A stretch of 43,263 nucleotides of DNA. Origin: Clostridiales bacterium. Its GTDB lineage: Bacteria > Bacillota > Clostridia > Christensenellales > Aristaeellaceae. The position numbers were made by a program, and so were the translations under genes. Positions 1-8,593 of the stretch are shown piece by piece; positions within the stretch are counted from its first letter, which is position 1, and every line of letters starts with the position of its first letter. The notes under the pieces were generated by a model. The model saw only the letters and a list, made by a program, of their open reading frames with translations, ran no database searches and was not told the DNA's origin. The stretch covers positions 1 through 43,263 of the forward strand of contig JAAYDR010000063.1 in NCBI GenBank assembly GCA_012729115.1. The letters are read 5' to 3'.

Positions 1-815
1 GAATCAAAGTTCAGCGTCATGGGCACATACAAAAGCACGGTATCTGCGCCGGAAATATCGATGGACTGGCCTACGCCGTAAGCAGGCTCTCCAATTCTCC
101 TTGGATCGGCTGTGGTCAGGGAACCTACATCACGGATGCAGAACACCTGGCAGGAGGCAACCTCCACATTGGCATTGGAGAGGAAGGCCAAATCAACCCG
201 AAGGGTGTCCCCAGTAACGGTTACCGTGGCCTGGCCCACCAGATAGTTGTTGCTTGCGCACAAAGGAATGGTTATGCTGCCCTGGGAGCGCAAGCTGTCA
301 ATCTCCAGCATGGTGCCCATCAGCCAGTCCTGGGTGAGAGCGGCGTTGAAATCCCGCATGCGCACACCGTAGGTACAGGCGCTGTTTTGCTCCAGCCTGG
401 GCGGCAAATGTATAAAGGGCAGGGCATAAACCCAATCCCCAACATAAAGGGTCACCAGGAAGGGAATCGTCTGATTTCCCCCAAAGGGCAGGTAGATGTC
501 TCCACTGTCAAAGGTACCGCTTTTGTAATCGTAGTATTTATCAAAGATAAGGGTCTGGGTGTCCATCTGAACCAAAGTAAGCCGCACCGGGGCCGCCAGC
601 TCGTTGCTGTTGCTGATATATTTTCGAATCCGGATGCCGGCATTGTTGGAAGAAAGAACCTGGCCGATATAGTCCGTATCCTTGAGCCTGTTCATATCCA
701 GGCTGTCCACATCAATGAGAAAACTGCTCTCTGCCAGCGCGGGATGAATCCCCAAAACAACGAGAACAACCAACAGGAATACAGTGGCAAGGGCAAGAGT
801 TCCTTTGCTACCCAT
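1..815 (-). CDS. Secreted protein of unknown function, 5' part (C-terminus beyond window)
   Basis: The frame is open from an ATG at 815 to the window edge, giving 271 residues without a stop. AAGGAG lies about 8 bases before the ATG, which fixes the start. The first 28 residues form a clear signal peptide: a basic start (MGSK), a hydrophobic core rich in L and V, and an ALA-type cleavage site before ESSFLID. There is no lipobox cysteine. The mature part reads as beta-rich, with many alternating hydrophobic residues and few charged clusters, and it has scattered cysteines (for example SACTYGV and ASCQVFC). I recognise no family. A beta-sandwich adhesin or spore/wall-surface protein would fit, but this is inference. 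It is transcribed divergently from the peptidoglycan-binding gene at 1127. Confidence 0.8.
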   Translation of the reverse strand, partial: MGSKGTLALATVFLLVVLVVLGIHPALAESSFLIDVDSLDMNRLKDTDYIGQVLSSNNAGIRIRKYISNSNELAAPVRLTLVQMDTQTLIFDKYYDYKSGTFDSGDIYLPFGGNQTIPFLVTLYVGDWVYALPFIHLPPRLEQNSACTYGVRMRDFNAALTQDWLMGTMLEIDSLRSQGSITIPLCASNNYLVGQATVTVTGDTLRVDLAFLSNANVEVASCQVFCIRDVGSLTTADPRRIGEPAYGVGQSIDISGADTVLLYVPMTLNFD

Positions 816-889
816 GAGAAAAACTCCTTCATTGGCCGCCTGGGCCGTGACATTGAGGGGAATTCACCATTCAAACGTTGTTCAAATCC

Positions 890-930
890 CAATCCATGCA
901 TTTCTCTGAAATGATGGATTGCCGGTTTTT
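890..930 (+). other. Strong hairpin with T-tract in the divergent intergenic region
   Basis: The arms 890-904 and 908-921 pair over 14 bp with one bulged G (898) and a TCT loop, and a short T run follows at 926-930. This looks like an intrinsic terminator on the + strand, but no + strand gene lies upstream within the window. It sits in the 311-base stretch between the genes starting at 815 and 1127. The rest of that stretch holds a promoter (1009-1037) and nothing else that I can see. Confidence 0.5.
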
Positions 931-1008
931 GGTAGTTCGTGTCGTTGGAGGGTTTTACCTCTTGATTCATAGGAAATTGATTCGATGTAATATATTCGTA
1001 ATAAAGCC

Positions 1009-1037
1009 TTTACTTTTTAGAAATTATTTGCTATACT
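1009..1037 (+). promoter_or_regulatory. Sigma-A-type promoter of the peptidoglycan-binding gene
   Basis: TTTACT (1009-1014), a 17-base spacer and TATACT (1032-1037), with a TG two bases before the -10 (extended -10). The predicted transcript start is near 1044, which leaves a leader of about 80 bases before the GTG at 1127. Confidence 0.6.
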
Positions 1038-1126
1038 GGGCACGATTCATATAGACCCAACTGAAGCCAATACCGCAGGTGATTTGGACAAGCCTGCTCA
1101 GTTGCGTCCATAAGGAGGGCCCGTAC

Positions 1127-2803
1127 GTGAGAACTACCCGGCATGTATACAGGCAGGTCGCCGCTCTTTTTCTAGCGGTGGCTTTATTGTCCCCAGCTTT
1201 GATACCCGCTCTGGCTGCCCAGTACCATACGTTGGAGTTTGGTGACCGGGGAAGCGAAGTCTTGAAGCTGCAAAAGACATTGCTTTCCCTGGGCTTTGAT
1301 CCAAACGGTACGGACGGTAAGTTTGGAAGAGGCACGGAGCGCGCTGTGATGGAGTTTCAAAAAAGCCAAGGCCTTACCAGCGACGGCAAGGCGGGCAATC
1401 TGACCCTCACTGCGCTGTATGCTCAAGCCCAAAGCAGCACTTCCGGTAGTTCCGACAGCTCGGGCCAAAGCACTGCCGCCACCAACCCAAACACCTTGAA
1501 ATATGGGGACAGCGGCAGCCGGGTCAAGGACCTTCAGACCAAACTGGTGGCCTTGGGATATAATACCAATGGCATTGATGGTCGCTTTGGGGCAGGCACC
1601 CAGAAGGCCGTAATGGCCTTCCAGAAGGCCAACGGTCTGAAAGCAGACGGCCTGGCCGGCACACAGACCTTGAATCTGCTGGCTTCCAAGGCAAGCAGTG
1701 GAGAATCTTCCTCCGGTTCTTCCGGCTCATCCGGCACCTCAGGATCCTCCACCGGCTTTACCCGCACCCTGCGCAGCGGGTGTTCCGGCTCGGATGTGAA
1801 GCAGGTTCAGACCCAGCTGAAGACCCTGGGCTATTACAGCGGCAAGGTGGACGGTGTATATGGCTCGGGCTCCATGGCAGCCGTTGCGGCCTTCCAGAAA
1901 GCCAACGGGCTGCATTCGGATGGCCTGGCCGGCTCTCAGACCTTTGCCAAGTTGTTTTCTTCCAGTGCAGTAGCTGCGGGAAGCTCCGGTTCCTCCAGTT
2001 CCTCCGGTTCCGGCTCCTCCGGTTCTTCCGGCTCCTCCGGTTCTTCCGGCTCCTCCGGCTCTGGTTCCTCCACGGGGACCTATATCACCCTGCGAGAGGG
2101 CTCTACCGGAACAGAGGTAAAAGCTCTTCAGCAGGCTCTGAAGAATCTGAATTATAACGTTACCGCCGATGGTAACTACGGCGGCCTTACCAAACTGGCT
2201 GTAATCGCCTTCCAAAAACGCAACGGTCTAACCGCAGACGGCGTGGCTGGAGCGGCTACCCAAGCCAAGCTGTTCAGCGGTTCCGCCGTAGAAGCCGACC
2301 CCTCCGATACCGGCGGTACCACCGGGCCTTCTGACCCCGATGCAGGTAAAGCCAGCGGTCCTGACACCGGCTCTGTGAAACTGCTGCATTGGTTCAACCA
2401 GATCAAGCCCAGCATCAGGACCGGACAAACCATCGTCATCTTTGACCCCGCCACAAACCTCCAATGGAACCTGCGCCTGTACAGCCTGGGCCATCACGCG
2501 GACAGCGAACCCAAGACTTTGGAGGATACCCAAATCATGTTTAAGGCCTTTGGCTATGTCAACACATGGACTCCAAAGCCTGTTTATGTGAAACTCCCCA
2601 GTGGAACCTGGACCTTGGGGGCGATGCACAACGTGCCCCATCTCTCGGGATCTATCAAAGACAACGGCTTTGACGGCCATCTTTGCGTCCATTTCCTCCG
2701 GGATATGGATGAGTGTGCTAAAAATGATCCCAACTACGGCGTTCAGAACCAAAATGCCATCCGTAAAAAATGGAAGCAGATGACAGGAGAGGTTGTACCG
2801 TAA
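1127..2803 (+). CDS. Secreted protein with four peptidoglycan-binding domains and a divergent L,D-transpeptidase-like C-terminus
   Basis: The GTG at 1127 is preferred (558 residues): AAGGAGG ends 8 bases upstream and a signal peptide follows directly (VRTTRHVYRQ, then a hydrophobic stretch ending PALAAQ). Four PG_binding_1 domains follow at about residues 34-98, 124-185, 213-277 and 321-383. Each has the typical GDxGSxVxxLQ, LGY, DGxFGxGTxxAV and FQxxNGLxxDGxAG pattern, and they are joined by Ser/Gly-rich linkers. Residues 416-558 form a separate domain containing AMHNVPHLSG and, near 516-522, GHLCVHF. This resembles the SHGCxR active-site region of YkuD-type L,D-transpeptidases but lacks the canonical SHGC and the following Arg. 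The protein is probably exported and bound to peptidoglycan. Whether the C-domain is catalytic is open. It ends at a terminator shared with sbcC. Confidence 0.85.
   Translation: MRTTRHVYRQVAALFLAVALLSPALIPALAAQYHTLEFGDRGSEVLKLQKTLLSLGFDPNGTDGKFGRGTERAVMEFQKSQGLTSDGKAGNLTLTALYAQAQSSTSGSSDSSGQSTAATNPNTLKYGDSGSRVKDLQTKLVALGYNTNGIDGRFGAGTQKAVMAFQKANGLKADGLAGTQTLNLLASKASSGESSSGSSGSSGTSGSSTGFTRTLRSGCSGSDVKQVQTQLKTLGYYSGKVDGVYGSGSMAAVAAFQKANGLHSDGLAGSQTFAKLFSSSAVAAGSSGSSSSSGSGSSGSSGSSGSSGSSGSGSSTGTYITLREGSTGTEVKALQQALKNLNYNVTADGNYGGLTKLAVIAFQKRNGLTADGVAGAATQAKLFSGSAVEADPSDTGGTTGPSDPDAGKASGPDTGSVKLLHWFNQIKPSIRTGQTIVIFDPATNLQWNLRLYSLGHHADSEPKTLEDTQIMFKAFGYVNTWTPKPVYVKLPSGTWTLGAMHNVPHLSGSIKDNGFDGHLCVHFLRDMDECAKNDPNYGVQNQNAIRKKWKQMTGEVVP
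1982..2070 (+). repeat. Ser/Gly linker coded by short tandem repeats
   Basis: The linker between the third and fourth peptidoglycan-binding domains is built from TCC/TCT/TTC-GGT/GGC units. It includes two near-identical 18-base copies (GGTTCTTCCGGCTCCTCC) in tandem. It encodes runs of SGSSGSSG and is in frame, so changes in copy number by whole 9- or 18-base units would only lengthen or shorten the linker. Confidence 0.8.
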
Positions 2804-2810
2804 GACTTCA

Positions 2811-2839
2811 ACCGGCGGCGCATCATGCCGCCGGTTTTC
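2811..2839. terminator. Bidirectional intrinsic terminator between convergent genes
   Basis: Perfect 9-bp GC-rich stem, ACCGGCGGC (2811-2819) and GCCGCCGGT (2827-2835), with a 7-base loop and TTTCT after it on the + strand. It separates the peptidoglycan-binding gene (ending 2803) from sbcC (ending 2885, opposite strand). The T-tract is better placed for the + strand transcript. Confidence 0.85.
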
Positions 2840-2884
2840 TGTCCGGAATGGGAGCCTTCTTATGTCTCTTTATCAGCTCAGTTT

Positions 2885-5614
2885 CTATACCACAATCTCC
2901 ACATGACTCCCGCCTGATTTGTCCTTGGTCACGCGGAGCTGTTTGTCGATGCGCTGCTTGAGCTCTGAGACATGGGATATAATACCCACGAGCCGATGGC
3001 CCCGGCTGAGAGAGGCCAGGACGCCAATGGCCTGCTGAAGGGCGTCCTCGTCCAGGGAGCCGAAGCCCTCATCCACAAAAAGCGTATCCAGGTGGATACC
3101 TCCGGCGGAGGATTGGATTTCATCGGCCAGGCCCAGAGCCAGGGCCAGGGAGGCCATAAAGCTTTCTCCTCCGGATAGGGTTTTCACGCTGCGCCTGGTA
3201 CCATTGTAGTGATCCAGCACATCAAGTTCCAGACCGCTGGAGAGGCGGTTGTCCAGAGTCTCATCCTGACGGAGAAGCTCGTATTGCCCTGAAGTCATGC
3301 CCATGAGGTGAGTATTGGCCCGTCCCAGGATCTGGTCAAAGTAAGTCATCTGAACAAAGGTTTCCAGCATGATCCGATCCTTGCCGGAAAGGGTGCCGTT
3401 GGCTGTATCCGAGAGGGCTTTGACCCAGGAATAGCGGGATTGGGCGGCAGCAAGGGCCTCTCCCTGGCGGTGAATGCCTTTGAGAGCATCTGCATTGCGG
3501 CTCAGGCGGGAGCGAAGGGCCTGGAGGCTGGTCTCCAGGAGTTCTTTCTCTGCAGAGAGTTCGTCCCGTTGCCGGGTGATTTGGGAGAGGTCCGCTCTGG
3601 GGCTGTCCTGAAGCTGCTGGGAAAGGGAAAGGACCTGACCTTTCAAGCCGGAAACCCTGGCCCGGCAATCACGGAGGGCTGTGTCGGCATCGTGGTAAGC
3701 CTTTTCCAGATCGGCTTTGCGGGACTCAAGAGCCGCCAGAGCCGCCAGCGCATCACTCTGAGTGGCGTATCGAAGACGGGAAGAAAGGCCGGCCAGCTCT
3801 CCCCGAAGGCCGCTTTCCTGGGCAGTGAGAGCGGAAAGATTTTGGGTTGCCTGGGCCTCCTGGTCCTGGGCCGATTGAAGCTGCTGCCGGTGATTGGGCA
3901 GAAGCTTGGTCAGCTGTTCTCTGCGCAGGAGCCTTTTCTCCTGGAGGGCAAGGTTGGCCGCAGTGGTCTCCATGGCTGCTTGCAATTCCTTGGCAGCTTC
4001 CCGCATGCGGGAGGAAAGCTCCTGGGGCTCGCAGGGACCCATCAGGGCTTCTCCCTGCCGATGGGCTTCCTGTCTGCGGGCCATGAGGCGGGAATTTGCG
4101 GCGGAGGCCTCCTCACTAAGAAGGCGGGCTGTCGTCAGGGCCTTTTCATAACAGGTCTTTGCATTCTCCAGCCCGGCTTGGGTGGGGGCCTGAGCGGAGG
4201 GGGATGCGGGTGCCGGATGTTCTTTGGAGCCGCATACAGGGCAGGGCATACCGGGAGAAAGCGTTTGAGCCAGAATCCCGGCCTGTCCGTCCAAAAAGGC
4301 CCGGTTCATTTGCTGGTACGCGATGCCCAAGCTTTGTTCCTGAGCAGCGGCTTCCTGATAGTTGGCCTGGGCTTTCACGAGAGCCCGCTCCAGTTCCTTG
4401 CACTCCGAAAGCATGGCGTGGAGCTGTTTGAACTGATCCCGCTTGAAAAACTGCTCCTTTTGCTGGGCCAGGAGCTGTTCCCTATCGGCCGGTGCGCTTT
4501 GAAGGATAGATTGCTCCGCCTCCAGCTCCGCGAGACTTACCTGGAGAGCCTCCACATTCGCCTTGGCCTGAGCGGCTGCGTTTATCTGCTGTTCTTTCAG
4601 CTGGATGATCCGGGTAAGTTCCCGGCTTTTGTCTTCCAGGATTTCATAGCTGGGCAGAGCCGATCTGGCGGTAGCGATTTCCCCGACTAGCCGGTTCAGC
4701 TCCGGTTGCCGGGCCTCTTCCTGGTGAAAGCTTTCTGTTCGTTGTAACTCCTGGATCTGCTCGGCCTCCAGATCTGTTTGGGCCTGGAGGAGAGCCTTGG
4801 CTGCCGCCTGCTGAGACAGGGCTTGGCCCAACAGTTGCTGAGCCTCCGCCAAACGGCTCTCCAAAGCAGAGCGCTGGCTTTCCAGATCCTGCTCCGATTC
4901 CCGGTCATAAGTGATCAGGTTTTGAGCCAGGGAAATTACTTCCTCAAGGGGCAGCTGTTCATTCTGAGCACAGAGCAGTTCTCCCTCCAGGAGATCGTCG
5001 TGAGGGCAAACGAGGCCGCTGATATACTGGGATAGGCTCAGGCGCAAACTTTCGCATTGCCGTTTCGCATCCAAAGCCTCACCCTTCAGCTTTTCCTGTA
5101 ATTCCTGATAGGGACCGGTTTGGAAGATGTGACGGAAGATGTCCACCCGCTCCTTGGTGCCTGCCAGCAGGAGCTTTCGGAAATTCCCCTGAGCAATCAT
5201 GGCGGTCTGGCAAAACTGGCTGCGGTTGAGCCCCAAAATGGCCTGAACCTGGTTAGTCACACCGCTAAAGCCTGTAACCACCTTGCCATCCGGCAGGGTA
5301 AGGGTGGTTTTTCCGGTTTTGTCCGGATAATACCGCAGAATGTGATAGCGTTCCCGCCGGTGGAGAAAGGTGAGCTCCACAAAGGTTTTTACGTTGTCAG
5401 CAGCGTATTTGCTCCGTAGAAAGGACTTATCCCGCTCATCCCCGCTGGCTTCGCCATACAGGGCAAAGGTGATTGCATCGAAAATTGTGGTTTTGCCTGC
5501 CCCGGTATCTCCGGTAATCAGGTACAGGCCGCTGTCCCCCAACCGGTCCAGGGACAGTTCCACCCGCCCCGCAAAGGGACCAAAGGCCGAAAGAATCAAG
5601 GATATGGGCCTCAT
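2885..5614 (-). CDS. sbcC: Exonuclease SbcC (SMC/Rad50-type ATPase subunit of SbcCD)
   Basis: SbcC is the ATP-driven subunit of the SbcCD nuclease, which opens hairpins and trims protein-blocked DNA ends at the replication fork. The protein starts RPISLILSAFGPFAG and has Walker A GDTGAGKTT at about residues 35-43. Two long Glu/Gln/Ala-rich coiled-coil arms flank a zinc-hook CPVC motif near residue 456. The ABC signature LSGGE (about 812) and Walker B LFVDEG (about 841) follow. At 909 residues it is slightly shorter than E. coli SbcC and typical for Firmicutes. The ATG at 5614 is chosen because it overlaps the sbcD stop as ATGA and has GGAGG upstream. A GTG at 5629 would add five residues. Translational coupling to sbcD fits subunits of one complex. 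Confidence 0.95.
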   Translation of the reverse strand: MRPISLILSAFGPFAGRVELSLDRLGDSGLYLITGDTGAGKTTIFDAITFALYGEASGDERDKSFLRSKYAADNVKTFVELTFLHRRERYHILRYYPDKTGKTTLTLPDGKVVTGFSGVTNQVQAILGLNRSQFCQTAMIAQGNFRKLLLAGTKERVDIFRHIFQTGPYQELQEKLKGEALDAKRQCESLRLSLSQYISGLVCPHDDLLEGELLCAQNEQLPLEEVISLAQNLITYDRESEQDLESQRSALESRLAEAQQLLGQALSQQAAAKALLQAQTDLEAEQIQELQRTESFHQEEARQPELNRLVGEIATARSALPSYEILEDKSRELTRIIQLKEQQINAAAQAKANVEALQVSLAELEAEQSILQSAPADREQLLAQQKEQFFKRDQFKQLHAMLSECKELERALVKAQANYQEAAAQEQSLGIAYQQMNRAFLDGQAGILAQTLSPGMPCPVCGSKEHPAPASPSAQAPTQAGLENAKTCYEKALTTARLLSEEASAANSRLMARRQEAHRQGEALMGPCEPQELSSRMREAAKELQAAMETTAANLALQEKRLLRREQLTKLLPNHRQQLQSAQDQEAQATQNLSALTAQESGLRGELAGLSSRLRYATQSDALAALAALESRKADLEKAYHDADTALRDCRARVSGLKGQVLSLSQQLQDSPRADLSQITRQRDELSAEKELLETSLQALRSRLSRNADALKGIHRQGEALAAAQSRYSWVKALSDTANGTLSGKDRIMLETFVQMTYFDQILGRANTHLMGMTSGQYELLRQDETLDNRLSSGLELDVLDHYNGTRRSVKTLSGGESFMASLALALGLADEIQSSAGGIHLDTLFVDEGFGSLDEDALQQAIGVLASLSRGHRLVGIISHVSELKQRIDKQLRVTKDKSGGSHVEIVV

Positions 5615-6747
5615 GCGCCACCCTCCCACACGCTTTCAATGAAATCCCTGAGAAGGTCCTCCTGCTGAGGGGTTATGGATGAGCCGTTTTGTGTCTCGTA
5701 GAATTGCTCAAACAGTTCCAAGGGGGATTTACGCTGAGCATGTTCCGCTGGAATCACGTGGGCTTGAGAGCGGGTGCGCTGGTTATCATAGGACAGTTGC
5801 ATCACATTGGGATAGATGCTGCGAAGACGGCCTATGGCATCAGGGATGTCCTGCTCGTCGGTGAGGATGATGTGAAGATAATCCTCCGTATGAGTGCCCA
5901 GGTAGGTGCTGCGGGCGGTCAGTTCCAGATAGGTTCCCCGTAGTTTGCGCATCTCTCGAAGAGGGATGAGGGGAAGAGTAGAAACGCTCACATGGTTCTT
6001 TTCTTCCAGAAGCACCATGGTGACGGACTTGGTCTGCCCCGCTTCAGAAAAGGAATAGGCCAGGGGAGCGCCGCAGTAGCGCAGGGTATCGCGGCCTACA
6101 TGCTGAGGGCTGTGCAGATGACCCAGAGCCACGTAATCAAAGGCATCAAATACAGATCCGTCCACATTGTCCATGCCGCCTATGCTGATCTCCTCAGACT
6201 GGCATGTGACGGCTCCGGTGACAAACTGGTGGGCTGCCAGCACACTGCGGTGGCTGGGTACCAGAGGAAGCTCCGTCAGAGCTTGGGCAACAGCCTGGGA
6301 ATAGGTGGAGACTTGAGTTTGAGGGAAGGCGGCCCGGACATGGGCGGGCTTGATAAAGGGCAGCAGGTAGATATCAACGGGGCCGTGTTCGTCCTTCAGG
6401 GTTATGGGAATGAGGGGCCCCTCATAGGCTGGCGCCAAAGAAACGCCTCCCTGCTGCATGATCCTTCCTCCAAAGGCCATCCGCTCCGGGGAGTCATGAT
6501 TGCCGCTGATCACAAGGACTTGCACGTCCCGGCTCACAAGATTCCATAGAAAATCGTCAAAGAGCCGCACCGCTTCCACCGGGGGCACGGGCTTGTCGTA
6601 CACATCCCCGGAAATCAGCACCGCTTGGGGCTGCTGCGCTTTGACATGCGCAAGGATCTGCTCCAGGATATGAGCCTGATCGGAAAGCATGGATACCTCC
6701 AGTACCCGCTTGCCCAGGTGAAGGTCAGACAGATGAAAGAGCTTCAT
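5611..6747 (-). CDS. sbcD: Exonuclease SbcD (Mre11-type nuclease subunit of SbcCD)
   Basis: This is the metal-dependent phosphoesterase subunit of the SbcCD complex (378 residues). The calcineurin-type motifs are in order: DLHLG near the N-terminus, GDVYDK, GNHDSPER, an AAHQF segment and GHLHSPQ. These ligate the two Mn ions of the Mre11/SbcD active site. The C-terminal part (QFYETQNG...) is the usual capping and SbcC-binding region. It overlaps the upstream queH stop and the downstream sbcC start by 4 bases each (ATGA), so the three genes should be co-translated. Confidence 0.95.
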   Translation of the reverse strand: MKLFHLSDLHLGKRVLEVSMLSDQAHILEQILAHVKAQQPQAVLISGDVYDKPVPPVEAVRLFDDFLWNLVSRDVQVLVISGNHDSPERMAFGGRIMQQGGVSLAPAYEGPLIPITLKDEHGPVDIYLLPFIKPAHVRAAFPQTQVSTYSQAVAQALTELPLVPSHRSVLAAHQFVTGAVTCQSEEISIGGMDNVDGSVFDAFDYVALGHLHSPQHVGRDTLRYCGAPLAYSFSEAGQTKSVTMVLLEEKNHVSVSTLPLIPLREMRKLRGTYLELTARSTYLGTHTEDYLHIILTDEQDIPDAIGRLRSIYPNVMQLSYDNQRTRSQAHVIPAEHAQRKSPLELFEQFYETQNGSSITPQQEDLLRDFIESVWEGGA

Positions 6748-7301
6748 GTTTTCCCTCCGGCGGAGGGCTTTTGATATCGCTCCTCCTCGCTGAAAATGCA
6801 GCCGCAGTATTTTTGCATATAGAGCCCCAGCGCTCTGGCCTGGGTCTGTCCCTGGCGGAACAGGGGGCGAAAGTCACGGTACAGAAAATGGACCCCGGCC
6901 TTCTCCCCCTCCTCCCGGGCCACCTGACATAGCAGATCATGGTTTTGGTAAGGGCTGATGAGCAGCGTGCTGGTGAAGCACTCAAAGCCGTTGCGGGCCG
7001 CATACCGGGCGGTGGCTTCCATTCGGGTGCGATAACAGGTTTCACACCGGCTGTCAATATTCGGTGTCACGGCTTGGATAAAGGGCCGCAGGCCGTACTT
7101 GCCATGGAGGATCAGGGGCATGCCTATCTGCCGGGCATAGGCCTCCATGGCTTCCATGCGGTTACGGTATTCCGTGAAGGGGTGAATGTTGGGGTTGTAC
7201 CAAAATGCTGTGGGGGAAAAGCCTTCCTGTGCGAGTGATTCCACGCAGGCAACGGAGCAGGGGGCGCAGCATACATGCAAAAGTAAGGATGGAGAACCCA
7301 T
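6744..7301 (-). CDS. queH: Epoxyqueuosine reductase QueH
   Basis: QueH performs the last step of queuosine synthesis, reducing epoxyqueuosine to queuosine in tRNA. It is the non-cobalamin alternative to QueG. The 185-residue protein has the family cysteines: HVCCAPCS near the N-terminus, RCETCYRTR in the middle and YCGCIFS near the C-terminus. These bind the [4Fe-4S] cluster and the adjacent iron. FWYNPNIHP and the Asp/Arg-rich YRDFRP segment are also typical. The ATG at 7301 is favoured, with GGAGG 8 bases upstream; an upstream in-frame GTG at 7310 overlaps that RBS. It is the first gene of the queH-sbcD-sbcC operon. The link between tRNA modification and DNA repair is probably only shared transcription. 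Confidence 0.93.
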   Translation of the reverse strand: MGSPSLLLHVCCAPCSVACVESLAQEGFSPTAFWYNPNIHPFTEYRNRMEAMEAYARQIGMPLILHGKYGLRPFIQAVTPNIDSRCETCYRTRMEATARYAARNGFECFTSTLLISPYQNHDLLCQVAREEGEKAGVHFLYRDFRPLFRQGQTQARALGLYMQKYCGCIFSEEERYQKPSAGGKT

Positions 7302-7331
7302 GGCATGCACCTCCGGGAATGGAATTACCTC

Positions 7332-7360
7332 ATTGTATCATGGCGGAGCAGCCCATACAA
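7332..7360 (-). promoter_or_regulatory. queH: Candidate promoter of the queH-sbcD-sbcC operon
   Basis: On the minus strand, TTGTAT (7360-7355), a 17-base spacer and TACAAT (7337-7332). The -10 is good and the -35 matches only its first three bases. The predicted start leaves a leader of about 25 bases before the queH ATG. It is divergent from, and close to, the promoter at 7379-7407. Confidence 0.45.
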
Positions 7361-7378
7361 CCCATGGCACACATCGCC

Positions 7379-7407
7379 TTGCCTTGGGATTTTCCTTGTG
7401 GTATAAT
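7379..7407 (+). promoter_or_regulatory. Sigma-A-type promoter of the Big2/CHAP-like gene
   Basis: TTGCCT (7379-7384), a 17-base spacer and a perfect TATAAT (7402-7407). Transcription would start near 7414, only about 12 bases before the first ATG at 7426. This makes a start at GTG 7447 or ATG 7450, behind AAGGAAGG, an equally good reading. Confidence 0.65.
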
Positions 7408-7425
7408 GTGACATCGTGAGGAAAA

Positions 7426-8520
7426 ATGAGCGAAGGAAGGCCTGCCGTGATGCATGGAAAGCGTATGAAACAGGTGAAGATATGGCTTTGCCTGCTGTTG
7501 CTGCTTAGCCTGGCATCAGCCTTCGAAGTAGGCGGCGGCACCCTTTTCTGTCTGGGGAAGGCAGCTTTGGCTGCCACACCGCAGGAGCAGGAGGCTTTTG
7601 AAACCGCCGCCGCGCGGCTTTGCACCCCTGCCCAGGAGGGGATGGCGAGCGGCTCCTATGCCCTCCATCCCGGTGAAAGCGCTTATATGCCGCACCTGGC
7701 ACCAGAGATCATCCCCTTTGACCAGCAGCAGGAGGCGGTTTCACCTCAGGTAAGCGGCACCTTTGATAGTTCCAATGATCAAGTGGTGACCGTTTCCCGC
7801 ATGGGGCTGATGACCGCTGTTGGGGAGGGCTCTGCCCAGGTGGTTCACCGCGCTGGGGAAGGGAATATCATCTCCTATCAGATCGCCGTCAGTGAGAATA
7901 CACCCACAGAGCTTGCCAAAAACATGGCCTACATCGCACGGCTCGAGTTTCTGCAGACCCAACGGGCAAAGCTGCCCAAGTACAATAAGTATGCCAGATG
8001 GTACTATGGCAAGAAGAAGGAAGTGGGTTGGTGCTCGGTATTTACCATCTACTGCGCAAACGCCGCCGGAGCCAATCCCATCAAGCGCAAGGAAGCGGAG
8101 CAGGTACAGCCTGATGCCACTCTTTACCTGAGGGAGGGCCAAGTGGGACACCAGTATGACGGCTTCATGGCCCTGGACCGCTTTGGTGGCATCCCCCGCG
8201 TCGGCTATCTGGTCATCTACGCCGACTTGGACAACGCCTACCGAACCACCCACATCGGCATAGTAACGGATGTGAAGGACCAGGGCCAAGGCCTGTATAT
8301 CATCACCACCGTGGAAGGCAACATGAGCAATACTGTAAAAAGCTATGTCTATCTGTATGACAGCACAAAGGACAACCATCGGGTGGGGATGGAAAAGGGC
8401 TTGAAGCTGCAAAGGAATATGAGCGAGGTCCCTGAAGCGGACCGGACGGATGTGTTGCCCCAGTATGCGCTCCATACGGATCATTGGGCCGTTTTTGGGT
8501 TTTGTGAAACCTGGAAATGA
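7426..8520 (+). CDS. Secreted protein with a Big2-like domain and a CHAP/NlpC-type amidase-like domain
   Basis: Up to 364 residues. A basic N-terminus and a hydrophobic segment ([14 protein letters not shown]) form a signal peptide or anchor. About residues 85-165 read as a bacterial Ig-like (Big2) fold, with [21 protein letters not shown] matching the family's typical core. About residues 170-364 look like a cysteine peptidase/amidase of the CHAP or NlpC type. The candidate catalytic Cys is in GWCSVF (about 203), the His in THIGIV (about 275) and a polar residue in VEGN (about 296). Such enzymes cut peptidoglycan stem peptides or crosslinks. The start is uncertain: ATG 7426 has AGGA close by, while GTG 7447 and ATG 7450 sit behind AAGGAAGG. 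Activity is inferred from the Cys/His order only. Confidence 0.75.
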   Translation: MSEGRPAVMHGKRMKQVKIWLCLLLLLSLASAFEVGGGTLFCLGKAALAATPQEQEAFETAAARLCTPAQEGMASGSYALHPGESAYMPHLAPEIIPFDQQQEAVSPQVSGTFDSSNDQVVTVSRMGLMTAVGEGSAQVVHRAGEGNIISYQIAVSENTPTELAKNMAYIARLEFLQTQRAKLPKYNKYARWYYGKKKEVGWCSVFTIYCANAAGANPIKRKEAEQVQPDATLYLREGQVGHQYDGFMALDRFGGIPRVGYLVIYADLDNAYRTTHIGIVTDVKDQGQGLYIITTVEGNMSNTVKSYVYLYDSTKDNHRVGMEKGLKLQRNMSEVPEADRTDVLPQYALHTDHWAVFGFCETWK

Positions 8521-8593
8521 TGTTTCACAGACTCTCCCGTGGGGTATCCAAATAGGCAGGCAATGCCGATCATCATCAAAGGAGGAGTTTACC

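Noticed and set aside
1982-2070. CRISPR-like repeat array
   Set aside because: The repeats are direct, without spacers, in frame and code for Ser-Gly; they are a protein linker.
3308-4690. 460-codon open frame on the + strand
   Set aside because: It is antisense to the sbcC coiled-coil region, has no ribosome-binding site and no recognisable motif. The high GC and biased codons of sbcC create it.
8521-8593. PerR operator before rubrerythrin
   Set aside because: No TTATAAT-N-ATTATAA-like dyad is present in the leader.
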